A stretch of 64,000 bases of DNA from Sphingobacterium hotanense (GCF_008274825.1 NZ_CP030848.1:3347618-3411617), one strand, 5' to 3'; positions 1 to 9,515 are shown, counted from the first letter of the stretch. The notes: a model not told the origin generated them from the letters alone. Translations and numbers: made by a program.

Positions 1-1209
1 ACCTTATGTCTTATTGGTTGGTTTAATATTCATGCCGCGGTCTACGATCCGGAAAACCCCGGGATTTTCAACCTCGCCACGAACTACGGCAAGCAATCCA
101 TATATATCTTTACGGCATTAATCATCGGGATCTGTATCCTTATTATCGATTCCCGCTTCTTTATGTCTTCTGCACCGATAATCTATTTTATTGTCGTTCT
201 GCTCTTAATCCTTGTGTTGGTGGTAGGTAGAAACGTCGCAGGAAATCAGGCTTGGATCCCATTGGGAAGCTTCCGTCTTCAGCCCTCGGAGTTTGGAAAA
301 CTCGCCACCTGTTTAACACTAGCCTACTATCTCAGTAATCAGACCAACAAGAACCCGAATCTAAAGACCCTATTCGTTGGGGCATGTATTGTCCTATTTC
401 CCGTAGCGTTAGTTATGCTGCAACCGGATACTGGTTCTGCATTGGCATTCTTCTCGCTAACCTTTGTATTCTATAGGGAAGGATATTTGAGCACCGGATT
501 TTTAATTATTGGCGGTTTAGCGATCTTCTTGTTCGTCATAGCGTTATTGATCAACCAATGGATCATTATCGGCTGCATCGCTTTAATCTGCGGTTTCTTT
601 GCATTCACGATGCGGAAAAAGCGGAAGAACGTCATCAACATGGCCATTCTATTTGTTGCTTCATCCGTCTATGTATTATGTGTCGACTTCGCATACGAGA
701 AAATATTGCAGCCGCACCAAAGAAATCGTATCGACATTGTCTTGGGAAAAATCGACGATCCAAGAGGTGGTGGATATAACTTAAACCAATCGAAAATAGC
801 AATTGGATCCGGACAGTTATTCGGCAAAGGTTACCTTCAGGGCACTCAAACAAAATACAACTTCGTACCTGAGCAAAGTACCGACTTTATTTTCTGTACC
901 ATCGGTGAGGAATGGGGATTCGTAGGATCGGTCGTATTGATAGCCATCTATCTGACCTTGCTGCTGCGCATTGTGAATATTGCAGAACGACAGCGGACGG
1001 CCTTCGCTAGGATCTACGCCTATGGCGTAGCCTCCATCCTATTCTTCCACTTCTTTATCAATATCGGCATGACCATCGGTTTAGTACCAGTTATCGGGAT
1101 TCCATTGCCTTTCATTAGTTATGGAGGTTCCTCGTTATGGTCGTTTACAATATTATTGTTTATTCTCTTGCGCTTCGATTCCTCAAGAAAAGGAACCGTC
1201 GGGATCTAA
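1..1209 (+). CDS. rodA: RodA, SEDS-family peptidoglycan glycosyltransferase (5' end outside window)
   Basis: The reading frame is open from base 1, so the N-terminus lies upstream and about 402 residues are visible. SEDS proteins polymerise lipid II into glycan strands in the inner membrane, RodA as part of the elongasome. Many hydrophobic helices are visible. A conserved periplasmic loop carries FVPEQSTDFIF, the counterpart of the loop holding the essential Asp in SEDS enzymes, and the C-terminal signature GIPLPFISYGGSS is present. FtsW is the main alternative, but the QSTDFIF loop and ending fit RodA better. The stop overlaps the stop of the convergent downstream gene by 4 bases. Confidence 0.93.
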   Translation, partial: TLCLIGWFNIHAAVYDPENPGIFNLATNYGKQSIYIFTALIIGICILIIDSRFFMSSAPIIYFIVVLLLILVLVVGRNVAGNQAWIPLGSFRLQPSEFGKLATCLTLAYYLSNQTNKNPNLKTLFVGACIVLFPVALVMLQPDTGSALAFFSLTFVFYREGYLSTGFLIIGGLAIFLFVIALLINQWIIIGCIALICGFFAFTMRKKRKNVINMAILFVASSVYVLCVDFAYEKILQPHQRNRIDIVLGKIDDPRGGGYNLNQSKIAIGSGQLFGKGYLQGTQTKYNFVPEQSTDFIFCTIGEEWGFVGSVVLIAIYLTLLLRIVNIAERQRTAFARIYAYGVASILFFHFFINIGMTIGLVPVIGIPLPFISYGGSSLWSFTILLFILLRFDSSRKGTVGI

Positions 1210-2060
1210 ATACGATCTAGCACCATTTTGATTGCATTATCGATGATTTCCTGCGGATTTTCACAGAATGTTTCTTGAACCCGACTCGCCAAAATAGCAT
1301 TGATCGAAATCGCATGATGCCCAAGCATATTGCTCAACGCGTAGATCCCCGCTGTTTCCATCTCCAGATTCGTAATCTTTCTTTGGCCGACAGCAAACTG
1401 ATTCGCGAGCTTTATTAATTGTGGATAGGAATTATTCGTCCTTAAGGATCGTCCTTGGGGGCCGTAGAAGCCAGGCGCAGTCATCGTAACACCTTTAGGC
1501 ATATCAAATGCAAACTTCGCTAACAACTTCTCTGAAGCATGTCCTACGTAAGGTTTAAAGGTGAGGTCTTCAAAACTATCGATTACCGCCGCTTGTATGG
1601 CTGTTTCGGTTTCGGTATAGGGTTTCTTATAGTACTGCATCAACGTATCAAAGCCAATCGCATATTCGCTGGCCAAAACAGTTCCAATGGCAATATTTCC
1701 TTGAATAGAACCCGAAGTCCCAATACGAATAATATCTAAGGATTTAATCTCCTCCTTCAGCGTCTTTGTTTCAAAGTCAATATTCACTAAAGCGTCCAGT
1801 TCATTCAAGACAATATCGATATTATCAGTACCTATTCCAGTCGAGATTACTGTAAGTCGCTTATCGCCAAGAAAGCCAGTATGTGTAATGAACTCACGCT
1901 TTCCTTTTCTAACTTCAATATTATCGAAATACTTAGATACCTCAGCTACGCGGTCGGGATCTCCAACAAAGATAACCGTGTCTGCAATGTCTTCAGGTTT
2001 TAAATTAAGATGATAGATGCTCCCATCAGCATTGATAATCAGTTCAGAATCGTTAATCAT
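1206..2060 (-). CDS. Nucleoside phosphorylase (PNP/UDP phosphorylase family)
   Basis: A 284-residue protein of the PNP_UDP_1 fold, which cleaves nucleosides with phosphate to a free base and pentose-1-phosphate in the cytosol. Visible signatures are the phosphate-binding GDPDR at residues 33-37, STGIGTDN at 73-80, GTSGS at 114-118 and EMETAG at 233-238, the last contacting the ribose and phosphate. The sequence looks closer to uridine phosphorylase than to trimeric PNP, but the base specificity cannot be read off. It is the last gene of a leftward three-gene cluster and overlaps the gene before it by 4 bases (ATGA type), suggesting translational coupling. Confidence 0.88.
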   Translation of the reverse strand: MINDSELIINADGSIYHLNLKPEDIADTVIFVGDPDRVAEVSKYFDNIEVRKGKREFITHTGFLGDKRLTVISTGIGTDNIDIVLNELDALVNIDFETKTLKEEIKSLDIIRIGTSGSIQGNIAIGTVLASEYAIGFDTLMQYYKKPYTETETAIQAAVIDSFEDLTFKPYVGHASEKLLAKFAFDMPKGVTMTAPGFYGPQGRSLRTNNSYPQLIKLANQFAVGQRKITNLEMETAGIYALSNMLGHHAISINAILASRVQETFCENPQEIIDNAIKMVLDRI

Positions 2061-2674
2061 ATGGTCCGTAAATAGTCTACTTCAATCCCCTCGATGTTGT
2101 CCAATTTTCCGACAACCTCGTTTACCTGTAATTTACGCATTTCTACATGAATTGTACAGGTTGTATCAAAGTTTTGACTAAGTACTTTTAGATCATATTC
2201 CTTCACGATTTTCATCACATCGTTCATCTGCAAATAATCAAAATGAACGGCATAGACATCATTTACTGTTCGCTCCACGACTTCCGCTACGTCGATAGCT
2301 TCTTGTGTCGCTGTTTTATAGGCATTTATCAAGCCCGGCACTCCCAATAAGGTGCCACCGAAATAACGCACCACGACGACCAATACATTCGTTATATCTT
2401 GCGAGAGCAATACATTTAAAATGGGGCGTCCCGCCGTGCCGGAAGGTTCCCCATCATCATTGACGCGGAAGATACTCCGATCGGGCGTAAGGCGATATGC
2501 CCAGCAATGATGTCGAGCTTTGGGATGCTCGGCTTTCAATTGCGCAATAATCTCTTTCAATTTATTCTCATCCCGAAAAGGATAAGCGTAGGCGATAAAT
2601 TTACTTCCTTTATCTCTAAAAATTCCATCTGCGGGTTCCGCAATGGTTCTATAGGTATCGTCGAATAAACTCAC
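2057..2674 (-). CDS. YigZ/IMPACT family protein
   Basis: A 205-residue protein with the UPF0029/IMPACT N-terminal domain (motifs ARHHCWAYR, DGEPSGTAGRPIL and RYFGGTLLGVPGLINAY, roughly residues 50-120) and a C-terminal DUF1949-like domain. Family members bind nucleic acid or ribosome-associated factors; the bacterial function is poorly defined. The start overlaps the stop of the EamA transporter gene by 4 bases, and its own stop overlaps the start of the nucleoside phosphorylase by 4 bases, so the three leftward genes form a tightly coupled operon. Its length matches the E. coli YigZ family. Confidence 0.88.
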   Translation of the reverse strand: MSLFDDTYRTIAEPADGIFRDKGSKFIAYAYPFRDENKLKEIIAQLKAEHPKARHHCWAYRLTPDRSIFRVNDDGEPSGTAGRPILNVLLSQDITNVLVVVVRYFGGTLLGVPGLINAYKTATQEAIDVAEVVERTVNDVYAVHFDYLQMNDVMKIVKEYDLKVLSQNFDTTCTIHVEMRKLQVNEVVGKLDNIEGIEVDYLRTI

Positions 2675-3525
2675 AGCAATGCTATTAATAATACGGATAT
2701 GATCGCCAAAAGTACCCCAATTTTATTGTAATTGCTAAGTTTTTCTCGAAACAGCAAAACCCCAACAAGTGCTCCAACAGAGATTACGCCGATATTCATC
2801 GCCGTAAAAACTAAAGACGGATTCTCCGGCAATGCCTTATGCGCCTTCATATAAAAGACGATGTTTCCAAAATTGAACAATCCCAATACTCCACCATAGG
2901 CAACAGCACGAACATCCAAAGCCTGTTTTTTGATGAACAATAGATAACACAAGAATAATAGAGCAAAACCCAATGCCAATACGAAAACAATCCATAACGA
3001 CGACATGTAAGTAATGCCCGCCAATAATGCAATCTGTTTAAAAAGAATATCGATGATCCCCATCCCGACGAAGACCATTAAGGGAAATACCCAATAGTTC
3101 CTTTCATTGCTCGTGTTCTGCTTATTCCATCCAATGGAGAATACGATTGCAAGCAAGCCAACCCCAATACCGATTAGATTTTTGGGAACAATCTTTTCCC
3201 CCATAAAGAGGAATGCCGCCAACAAGGGAATAAAAAGCGAAAGCCTTTGCGCGACCTCCGTTTTAACGATCCCACCGTATCGAATAGACATCGCGATACA
3301 AATAAAGATTGTTGGCAATAGGAAACCAAGGGGAATATAAAGGTTCCATGGAAGCGAACTATTCCAGACAATCAACTCGGGTTTTAACACGAAATAAGTC
3401 ATCAACAGCGCGACTGGATAATTCCACACCAACAACTGAAGATAATTAACACCCTTTTCGCGTGCAATCTTAATGATAACGGCTACGGTTACCGAACAAA
3501 AGACAGATATTAAAACAAACAACAT
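2671..3525 (-). CDS. EamA/DMT-family transporter
   Basis: A 284-residue integral membrane protein with about ten hydrophobic helices arranged as two halves of five, the usual EamA (drug/metabolite transporter) layout. The N-terminal half starts LFVLISVFCSVTVAVIIK and the C-terminal half ends with a Leu/Ile-rich helix at the stop. These proteins export or import small metabolites across the inner membrane; the substrate cannot be deduced. It is the first gene of the leftward cluster with the YigZ-like and nucleoside phosphorylase genes, so nucleoside or base transport is conceivable but only inferred. Confidence 0.82.
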   Translation of the reverse strand: MLFVLISVFCSVTVAVIIKIAREKGVNYLQLLVWNYPVALLMTYFVLKPELIVWNSSLPWNLYIPLGFLLPTIFICIAMSIRYGGIVKTEVAQRLSLFIPLLAAFLFMGEKIVPKNLIGIGVGLLAIVFSIGWNKQNTSNERNYWVFPLMVFVGMGIIDILFKQIALLAGITYMSSLWIVFVLALGFALLFLCYLLFIKKQALDVRAVAYGGVLGLFNFGNIVFYMKAHKALPENPSLVFTAMNIGVISVGALVGVLLFREKLSNYNKIGVLLAIISVLLIALL

Positions 3526-3954
3526 ATCGACAATATTCTATTGTAAACTCAGACCAGTTTATGGCCGAACAAAGATATCTAAATCAGTTCGCTAGACGCG
3601 ATCGAGTTAAGAATATTTCGAAAACTAGATGTTTCAACATGAAAAAATCAGTTTTTTCGATGATAAAATTTAATAAAAAACCGATTATTTTTAGCCGAAA
3701 AAAACTCATTTTTACACCCATTTTTACCTAGAAAACAGAACGTATTTTTACAAGAGAAATAAAACATATTATTTTATCAATAATCTAATTATCAATAGCT
3801 TGCAAATTCTAAGATAAAATAAACAACAATAATAACCCTATTTTTTATATAAAAACAACATAATTTTACGTCAATTTTTACTCATTTTTATAGCATAAAA
3901 ACACGAATTATTTCGATCATAAAACACAATATTTCACATTTTTTTTAAAAATAT
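3526..3954. other. AT-rich intergenic region upstream of the aromatic operon
   Basis: About 430 bases without a supported gene between the leftward EamA gene and the aromatic leader promoter. It is very rich in A and T, with several A- and T-runs and repeated words of the form (C/T/A)ATTTTTAC at 3707-3715, 3719-3727, 3743-3751 and 3874-3881. It may hold the promoter of the leftward operon or upstream activating DNA for the rightward promoter. No coding sequence or RNA gene was recognised. Confidence 0.5.
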
Positions 3955-3985
3955 TTTGCACTTATCAATTTTACCTCTATATTTG
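3955..3985 (+). promoter_or_regulatory. Bacteroidota-type housekeeping promoter of the aromatic operon
   Basis: A TTTG at 3955-3958 and TATATTTG at 3978-3985 are separated by 19 bases, an exact match to the known Bacteroidota consensus (TTTG, 19-21 bases, TAnnTTTG). Transcription would start near 3990-3993, about a dozen bases before the leader peptide start codon. Confidence 0.75.
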
Positions 3986-4003
3986 AGCCATAACATTAAG
4001 GGA

Positions 4004-4069
4004 ATGAACACAAAGAACACATATACTTATTTCTGGCACTTTTATTTTAGCGATAAGAGCAGGGACTAG
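4004..4069 (+). CDS. pheL: Aromatic leader peptide (attenuation)
   Basis: An unannotated 21-codon reading frame beginning MNTKNTYTYFWHFYF. Within residues 7-15 it has three Tyr, three Phe and one Trp, far above chance, placed between a strong promoter and a terminator hairpin just before pheA. This is the arrangement of ribosome-stalling leader peptides: scarcity of charged tRNA-Phe or tRNA-Tyr would stall the ribosome in the aromatic run. GGGAC at 4062-4066, next to the leader stop codon, is complementary to GTCCC at 4100-4104 in the left arm of the terminator and so could form an antiterminator. The symbol is by analogy with the E. coli pheA leader; no homology is claimed. Confidence 0.72.
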   Translation: MNTKNTYTYFWHFYFSDKSRD

Positions 4070-4095
4070 TATGTAGTATATGGAAAGATATATTT

Positions 4096-4130
4096 AGAGG
4101 TCCCAAAGTAATTTGGGACCTCTTTTTTTT
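4096..4130 (+). terminator. Attenuator terminator before pheA
   Basis: A 12-bp perfect stem (AGAGGTCCCAAA at 4096-4107 with its complement at 4112-4123), a GTAA loop and a run of eight T residues: a textbook intrinsic terminator. It lies between the leader peptide and the pheA start, with no other gene upstream in this direction, so it makes sense only as a regulated attenuator. Confidence 0.85.
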
Positions 4131-4155
4131 GATTTAATACCGAATAAAAAACAAC

Positions 4156-4986
4156 ATGAGTGAAAAGATAAAGATTGCTATCCAAGGAGTTAAAGCCTCC
4201 TTCCATGAAGAAGCTGCCTACAAATATTTCGGCAGGGATATCGAAACTTTAGAATGTGAGTCTTTCAAAAAGACTTGCGAACTACTAAAACAAGGCAAAG
4301 CTGACTACGTGGTCATGGCAATCGAAAACTCAATTGCAGGAAGCATTCTTCCAAACTACAACCTCCTTCGCGACTACAGATTTCACATCATCGGCGAAGT
4401 GCATTTAAACATCCAGCAGCACTTATTAGCATTGCCGGGCACTAAATTAAGCGACATCAAATTCGTCGAGTCCCACCCTATCGCTATCCGCCAATGTGAT
4501 GAATTCCTAAGCGAGCACCCTGACTGGACCATCAAAGAAGGAATGGATACGGCGGCATGTGCGAAAAAGATCGTCGAAGAGAAATTAACGAATACGGCTG
4601 CTATTGCTAGCGAAGCTGCCGCAAAGGTATACGGTCTGGAAATCATAGAGAAACGCATTGAAACCAACAAGAAAAATTCAACACGCTTTCTCATTCTTTC
4701 CAATGAGGTACAGGAAATCAAAAATGCGAATAAAGCATCGCTATCCTTCCAAACTTCGCACGCCATTGGTGCATTAGCTGCTGTATTGCAATGCTTCGCG
4801 GAGCAAAATGTCAACCTTAGCAAAATCCAATCGATGCCTGTTGTAGGTCGTCGCAATGAATACGACTTCTATGTAGACGTAGAATGGAAAAAACAAGCAG
4901 ATTATGATGCTGCTATCCGTAAAGTATTGAAACATACGGTCAACTTCAGCATCATGGGCGAATACCTGAAAAACGAAAAAATCTAA
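4156..4986 (+). CDS. pheA: Prephenate dehydratase with ACT domain
   Basis: A 276-residue monofunctional prephenate dehydratase, converting prephenate to phenylpyruvate for phenylalanine synthesis. The catalytic domain covers about residues 5-182, with ENSIAGSI at 57-64 and the TRF motif (Thr176-Arg-Phe) in NSTRFLIL. A C-terminal ACT domain (about 194-276) begins at the GALA-like GALAAV; the usual ESRP Phe-binding segment is represented by KIQSMP, so Phe feedback binding is likely but the motif is divergent. It is the first structural gene after the aromatic leader attenuator and precedes the DAHP synthase gene by 37 bases. Confidence 0.95.
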   Translation: MSEKIKIAIQGVKASFHEEAAYKYFGRDIETLECESFKKTCELLKQGKADYVVMAIENSIAGSILPNYNLLRDYRFHIIGEVHLNIQQHLLALPGTKLSDIKFVESHPIAIRQCDEFLSEHPDWTIKEGMDTAACAKKIVEEKLTNTAAIASEAAAKVYGLEIIEKRIETNKKNSTRFLILSNEVQEIKNANKASLSFQTSHAIGALAAVLQCFAEQNVNLSKIQSMPVVGRRNEYDFYVDVEWKKQADYDAAIRKVLKHTVNFSIMGEYLKNEKI

Positions 4987-5023
4987 ATCTAATTAAATAA
5001 GTAACAACACAAACGCAAATAAG

Positions 5024-6130
5024 ATGAAACACTCATTAGACATTCTTCCTTTGAATTCATGGATTGAAATTGGAGACAAACCTTTAATCATCGCAGGACC
5101 TTGTAGCGCAGAAACGGAAGAACAATTAGTTTCTACTGCTCATTTATTAGCCAACACGGGCAAAGTCAATGTACTTCGTGCTGGTATTTGGAAACCTCGT
5201 ACTCGTCCAGGCGAATTCGAAGGTATCGGCAGTATCGGTTTGGAGTGGATGAAACGTGCTAAAGAAGAAACCGGCTTATTAACAGCAACGGAAGTAGCTA
5301 CTGCCAAACATGTGGAAGAAGCGCTTGCGGCTGGTATCGACATCCTTTGGGTTGGTGCGCGTTCAACAGCAAACCCATTCACGGTACAAGAGATTGCTGA
5401 CGCATTGCAGGGCGTAGATGTTCCGGTATTAGTTAAAAACCCGGTAAACCCGGACCTTTCTTTATGGATCGGTGCTTTAGAGCGTATTAACCGTGCGGGT
5501 ATCAAGAAATTGGCAGCTATCCACCGTGGGTTCTCATCTTATGAAAAAACGGCGTTCCGTAATGAACCAATGTGGGATCTTGCCATTCAATTGAAAACAA
5601 TCGCTCCTGATCTTCCGATCATCAACGACCCTAGCCATATCTGTGGTAACCGTGAGCTTATCCCTTACGTAACACAAAAAGCAATGGATATGGATATGCA
5701 AGGCTTGATCATCGAGTCGCATATTGACCCTTCCGTAGCATGGACAGACGCGAAACAACAAGTAACGCCTGCAGCTTTATCGGATTTATTAGATTCTATT
5801 TCTGTGCGTAAGCCTGAGTCCAACAATCCGGCTTTCGAAGATAAATTAACAGAACTACGTGGTCAAATCGATAAACTTGACGACCAGATCATCAAACAAA
5901 TTGGCGATAGAATGAAGATTGCTGAGAAAATTGGTGAGTTCAAAAGAGATAACAATGTAACCATCCTTCAGGTTAGTCGTTGGGATGAAATCGTTCAAAA
6001 ACGCGTTTCTCTTGCAAAAGCATTAAACTTAGGCGAAGAATTCACAGTGAAATTCTTAGAGTTATTGCACAATGAGTCAATCCGCAAACAAAACGAAATC
6101 ATGAACGCTAAATCTGTTGCGGAGGCATAA
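5024..6130 (+). CDS. Bifunctional DAHP synthase / chorismate mutase
   Basis: A 368-residue fusion. Residues 1-265 form a KDSA-type DAHP synthase (AGPCSAE at 24-30, GIWKPRTRPGEF at 54-65, NDPSHICGNR at 201-210), which condenses PEP and erythrose-4-phosphate at the entry to the shikimate pathway. Residues 275-360 form an AroQ-type chorismate mutase (LRGQIDKLDDQI, GEFKRDNNV), which makes prephenate, the substrate of the PheA encoded just upstream. The mutase is C-terminal, opposite to the Bacillus AroA(G) order, and probably serves as both enzyme and regulatory domain. Its stop overlaps the aroA start by one base. Confidence 0.94.
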   Translation: MKHSLDILPLNSWIEIGDKPLIIAGPCSAETEEQLVSTAHLLANTGKVNVLRAGIWKPRTRPGEFEGIGSIGLEWMKRAKEETGLLTATEVATAKHVEEALAAGIDILWVGARSTANPFTVQEIADALQGVDVPVLVKNPVNPDLSLWIGALERINRAGIKKLAAIHRGFSSYEKTAFRNEPMWDLAIQLKTIAPDLPIINDPSHICGNRELIPYVTQKAMDMDMQGLIIESHIDPSVAWTDAKQQVTPAALSDLLDSISVRKPESNNPAFEDKLTELRGQIDKLDDQIIKQIGDRMKIAEKIGEFKRDNNVTILQVSRWDEIVQKRVSLAKALNLGEEFTVKFLELLHNESIRKQNEIMNAKSVAEA

Positions 6131-7380
6131 TGACAACAGAGAAATTGATATTATCACATCAATCAAAAACTATTAGAGGCACGGTTCAACTTACTGGCTC
6201 CAAGTCAGAGAGCAACCGTGCTCTTATTATCCGCGCTTTGAGCGATGGCATCGTCAAAGTGGAAAACCTGTCGGAAGCCGCTGATACCGTAACACTGGAG
6301 GCAGCACTAGAGATTGCAAAGACAGGGACTGAAGAATTTAAAACCATCGACATTGGTCCTGCGGGAACCGCCATGCGCTTCTTGACTTCCTATTTAAACC
6401 TAGTAAAAGGAAACTTTATACTAACAGGAACCGAGCGCATGCAGCAGCGTCCGATCGGCATCCTAGTCGATGCATTGAAAACCATTGGCGCCGATATCCA
6501 CTACGAGAAAAAAGCCGGATATCCGCCATTGAAGATCGAAGGGGGTATGTTCCAAAGCAAAGAGCAGGTTGCAATTCAAGGAAATATATCGAGCCAGTAC
6601 ATCTCCTCGCTCCTATTGATTGCGTCGTCCTTAAAGAAAGGTTTGACGATCAACATCGAAGGGGAACTGACATCAAGACCCTATGTAACGATGACGCTCG
6701 AAATGTTGAAAGAAGCTGGAATACAATACGACTTTCAGGAACAAAGCATCGGCATCAAGAAGCAGGATTTCCAACCCGCAACCATTTATGTCGAACCGGA
6801 CTGGAGCGCCGCATCGTATTGGTATGCCATGGTCGCATTAGCACAGGAAGCACATGTTGTACTACCAGGACTGAAAAAACATAGCTTGCAGGGAGACTTT
6901 GCAATCATCGATATCATGACGCACTTTGGGGTCACCTCGACCTTTGAGAAAGATGGTCTGCATTTACGCAAATCAGGCCTGATCTCTAAAAAATCTTTGT
7001 TTGATTTCAAAGAATGTCCTGACCTCGCGCAGACTGTCGTAGTCGTTGCTGCAGCATTGCGGAAAGACACCTCTTTTACGGGCCTTGAAACTTTAAAAAT
7101 TAAAGAAACAGACCGTATCTTGGCATTACAGCAGGAGATCGGCAAGTTCGGCGCAGAGTTAATTGCGGAGGGCGAGGTTTATCACCTCAAGACCGACAAG
7201 GTATTCGAGCCTGAACAAATCAGTATCGCAACTTATGAAGATCACCGAATGGCTATGGCATTCGCGCCTCTTGCATTAGTTTTCGATCAACTAACTATTG
7301 AAGAACCTCAGGTGGTAGAGAAATCATACCCCACGTTCTGGAAACACCTTGCTGAGCAGGGTTTTGAAATCGTGGAATAA
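6130..7380 (+). CDS. aroA: 3-phosphoshikimate 1-carboxyvinyltransferase (EPSP synthase)
   Basis: A 416-residue EPSP synthase joining PEP to shikimate-3-phosphate, the sixth shikimate step. The N-terminal substrate loop [10 protein letters not shown] (24-33), GTAMRF, the central [15 protein letters not shown] and the C-terminal KETDRI and [11 protein letters not shown] motifs are all present in order. It is slightly shorter than the usual ~430 residues but has no missing block. The start codon shares its A with the stop of the preceding gene (TAATG), indicating coupling. A hairpin covers the 3' end and stop codon. Confidence 0.95.
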   Translation: MTTEKLILSHQSKTIRGTVQLTGSKSESNRALIIRALSDGIVKVENLSEAADTVTLEAALEIAKTGTEEFKTIDIGPAGTAMRFLTSYLNLVKGNFILTGTERMQQRPIGILVDALKTIGADIHYEKKAGYPPLKIEGGMFQSKEQVAIQGNISSQYISSLLLIASSLKKGLTINIEGELTSRPYVTMTLEMLKEAGIQYDFQEQSIGIKKQDFQPATIYVEPDWSAASYWYAMVALAQEAHVVLPGLKKHSLQGDFAIIDIMTHFGVTSTFEKDGLHLRKSGLISKKSLFDFKECPDLAQTVVVVAAALRKDTSFTGLETLKIKETDRILALQQEIGKFGAELIAEGEVYHLKTDKVFEPEQISIATYEDHRMAMAFAPLALVFDQLTIEEPQVVEKSYPTFWKHLAEQGFEIVE

Positions 7381-7400
7381 AGCACAATATTCCACGATTT
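7367..7400 (+). terminator. Hairpin across the aroA stop codon
   Basis: AAATCGTGGAAT at 7367-7378 and its exact complement at 7389-7400 form a 12-bp stem with a 10-base loop spanning the aroA stop codon. ACTCCTTTTTATT follows, so it could be a partial terminator lowering transcription into aroC, or a processing or mRNA-stability element. Confidence 0.5.
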
Positions 7401-7450
7401 ACTCCTTTTTATTACGCGCATTTTTTTATATTTACGAGCATTTACAAATT

Positions 7451-8545
7451 ATGGCAGGAAACTCTTTCGGGGATATTTTCAAGATCAGCACTTTCGGCGA
7501 ATCACATGGTGCAGCAATCGGTGTTATACTAGATGGCTGTCCGCCGTTGGTCGAAATTGACGAAGAATTTATTCAATCTGAACTCGACAAACGCCGACCT
7601 GGACAATCGAAAATTACCACCCAACGCAAGGAAAGTGATACTGCACAGATTCTATCTGGCGTATTTGAAGGCAAATCAACAGGCACACCAATAGCCATTG
7701 TTATTCCTAACGAAGACCAACGATCTAAAGACTACTCGCATATCCAAGACAAATTCCGCCCATCTCACGCAGACTATACCTATCAAACGAAGTATGGCAT
7801 ACGTGACTATCGCGGCGGCGGTCGCTCGTCGGCAAGAGAAACCGCAGCACGCGTTGCTGCCGGAGCCATTGCCAAGCTTTTCTTAAAACAACGTGGCATA
7901 GAAATATTTGCGCACGTTTCTGGCGTAGGAAAGCTCGAAGCACCGAATTTGGACACCTCGGATCTGCAACAACTCTTAGAACAACGCGAAAGCAACATCG
8001 TGCGTTGTGCAGACCCTGCCACTGCAGCCGAAATGACCGAATTTATCGATCAGGTACGCAAGAATGGCGACACGGTAGGTGGTAGAATTAATACGATTAT
8101 CCGCAATGTTCCTGTAGGTCTTGGAGAACCGGTTTTCGATAAATTGCACGCAGATTTAGCGAAGGCGATGATGAGCATCAATGCTGTACACGGCTTTGAA
8201 TACGGCTCTGGCTTCGATGGATCGCAAATGCTGGGATCGGAACACAACGATATATTTGTAAATCAGGACTCGAAAATTAAAACATTAACCAATTTTTCAG
8301 GAGGCATTCAAGGTGGTATTTCCAATGGTATGGATATCACTTTCAAAACAGCTTTCAAACCTGTTGCAACCATTATGAGAGATCAAGCAACGATCAATGA
8401 GCAAGGCGACGACACAACAATATCTGGCAAAGGTCGTCACGACCCATGTGTTGTTCCACGTGCGGTAATCATTGTCGAAGCTATGGCTGCATTGGTGATC
8501 GCTGACCACCTCTTAAAATATGAAGCTTATCATAATGCCAAGTAA
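7451..8545 (+). CDS. aroC: Chorismate synthase
   Basis: The FMN-dependent last common enzyme of the aromatic pathway, converting EPSP to chorismate. The open frame extends upstream to 7349, but the family N-terminus is [20 protein letters not shown], so 7451 is chosen, giving 364 residues, the normal size. Signatures present: [17 protein letters not shown], the Arg/Gly-rich [27 protein letters not shown] and [10 protein letters not shown]. It follows aroA by 70 bases, including the hairpin at the aroA stop, and a weak TATATTTA at 7427-7434 could be an internal promoter element. Its 3' end overlaps the ROK gene. Confidence 0.95.
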   Translation: MAGNSFGDIFKISTFGESHGAAIGVILDGCPPLVEIDEEFIQSELDKRRPGQSKITTQRKESDTAQILSGVFEGKSTGTPIAIVIPNEDQRSKDYSHIQDKFRPSHADYTYQTKYGIRDYRGGGRSSARETAARVAAGAIAKLFLKQRGIEIFAHVSGVGKLEAPNLDTSDLQQLLEQRESNIVRCADPATAAEMTEFIDQVRKNGDTVGGRINTIIRNVPVGLGEPVFDKLHADLAKAMMSINAVHGFEYGSGFDGSQMLGSEHNDIFVNQDSKIKTLTNFSGGIQGGISNGMDITFKTAFKPVATIMRDQATINEQGDDTTISGKGRHDPCVVPRAVIIVEAMAALVIADHLLKYEAYHNAK

Positions 8546-9392
8546 CGAACTTATTCTTTCTTGTGATATTGGCGGAACGCACATTACCTCCGCCATTGTC
8601 GACAGTAGTAATTGGACTATCTTAGAAGATACGATCACCCGCTCGCATGTAAATTCGAAAGCAGAAGCTAAATCGATTTTACAAGAATGGACGAGCAATA
8701 TGAGGGACTGTTTATCCAAAGTCGACAGCCCCGTTGAAGCCATTGGCATCGCTGCTCCCGGCCCCTTTGATTATGAAAACGGCATCCCTCTGATGAAAGG
8801 ACAGTCCAAATATGACGAGCTGTATCAGATGCCGGTTACGGAGCCAATCAAAGATTTAATCGGTATTAATAACCTAAACATCCGTTATATCAATGATGCT
8901 GCGGCGTTTTTACAAGGCGAAGTTTATGGTAGTGGATTAGACAAGGAGGATTGCATTCTTGGAATCACCCTAGGCACAGGCTTAGGTTCTGCCGTATGGT
9001 ATAATGGTGAAAAAGCCTTCGACGCCGACCTATGGAACAGCCCATACCAAGAAGATATCTTCGAAGAATACTTAGTGACACGCTGGTTTATCAAACGATT
9101 TAAAGAACTTACCGGACTTGAGGAGTCTGGTCTTCGTGAGATTCTTGAAAAGCACGAAGACAGCTCTGAAACTGAACAATTATTAGCGGAGTATCGAGAC
9201 CAACTATTAGATTTCTTATTATTCTTCAGCAAGAAATACAATTGCCATCAATTTATAATTGGTGGAAACATCAGTAAGGCATGGGACAAAATATTCCCTG
9301 ATAAAAGCCAATTGAGCAATTACAAAATCGAAATCGGCAAATTTCAAGAGCAAGCAGCAATTATCGGAGCTGCAAGCCTATTCAATAGCTAA
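8535..9392 (+). CDS. ROK-family sugar kinase (glucokinase-like)
   Basis: A roughly 285-residue member of the ROK/ASKHA kinases, which phosphorylate glucose or related sugars with ATP. The PHOSPHATE-1 motif [11 protein letters not shown] is at the N-terminus, followed by [20 protein letters not shown] (catalytic Asp) and [17 protein letters not shown]. The Cys-rich zinc motif of many ROK repressors and kinases is absent, so glucokinase or another hexokinase is possible; specificity is uncertain. The start could also be 8520, five codons upstream; 8535 matches the family N-terminus better. It overlaps the aroC end by 11 bases, an unusual partner for an aromatic operon. Confidence 0.8.
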   Translation: MPSNELILSCDIGGTHITSAIVDSSNWTILEDTITRSHVNSKAEAKSILQEWTSNMRDCLSKVDSPVEAIGIAAPGPFDYENGIPLMKGQSKYDELYQMPVTEPIKDLIGINNLNIRYINDAAAFLQGEVYGSGLDKEDCILGITLGTGLGSAVWYNGEKAFDADLWNSPYQEDIFEEYLVTRWFIKRFKELTGLEESGLREILEKHEDSSETEQLLAEYRDQLLDFLLFFSKKYNCHQFIIGGNISKAWDKIFPDKSQLSNYKIEIGKFQEQAAIIGAASLFNS

Positions 9393-9515
9393 AATCCTCT
9401 TTAGAAAAAAATAATATAAACGAGCTGCGTTGATTAAATCGACTGCAGCTCGCTTCGTTATGGCCGATATGAAGAACTGACCTAAATGCAGAGGCATCCT
9501 TTTTTTAAGTCTATC

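Noticed and set aside
9421..9450. Hairpin after the ROK gene as a terminator
   Set aside because: The stem is strong but no T-run follows, so an intrinsic terminator is not supported; mentioned only in the region description.
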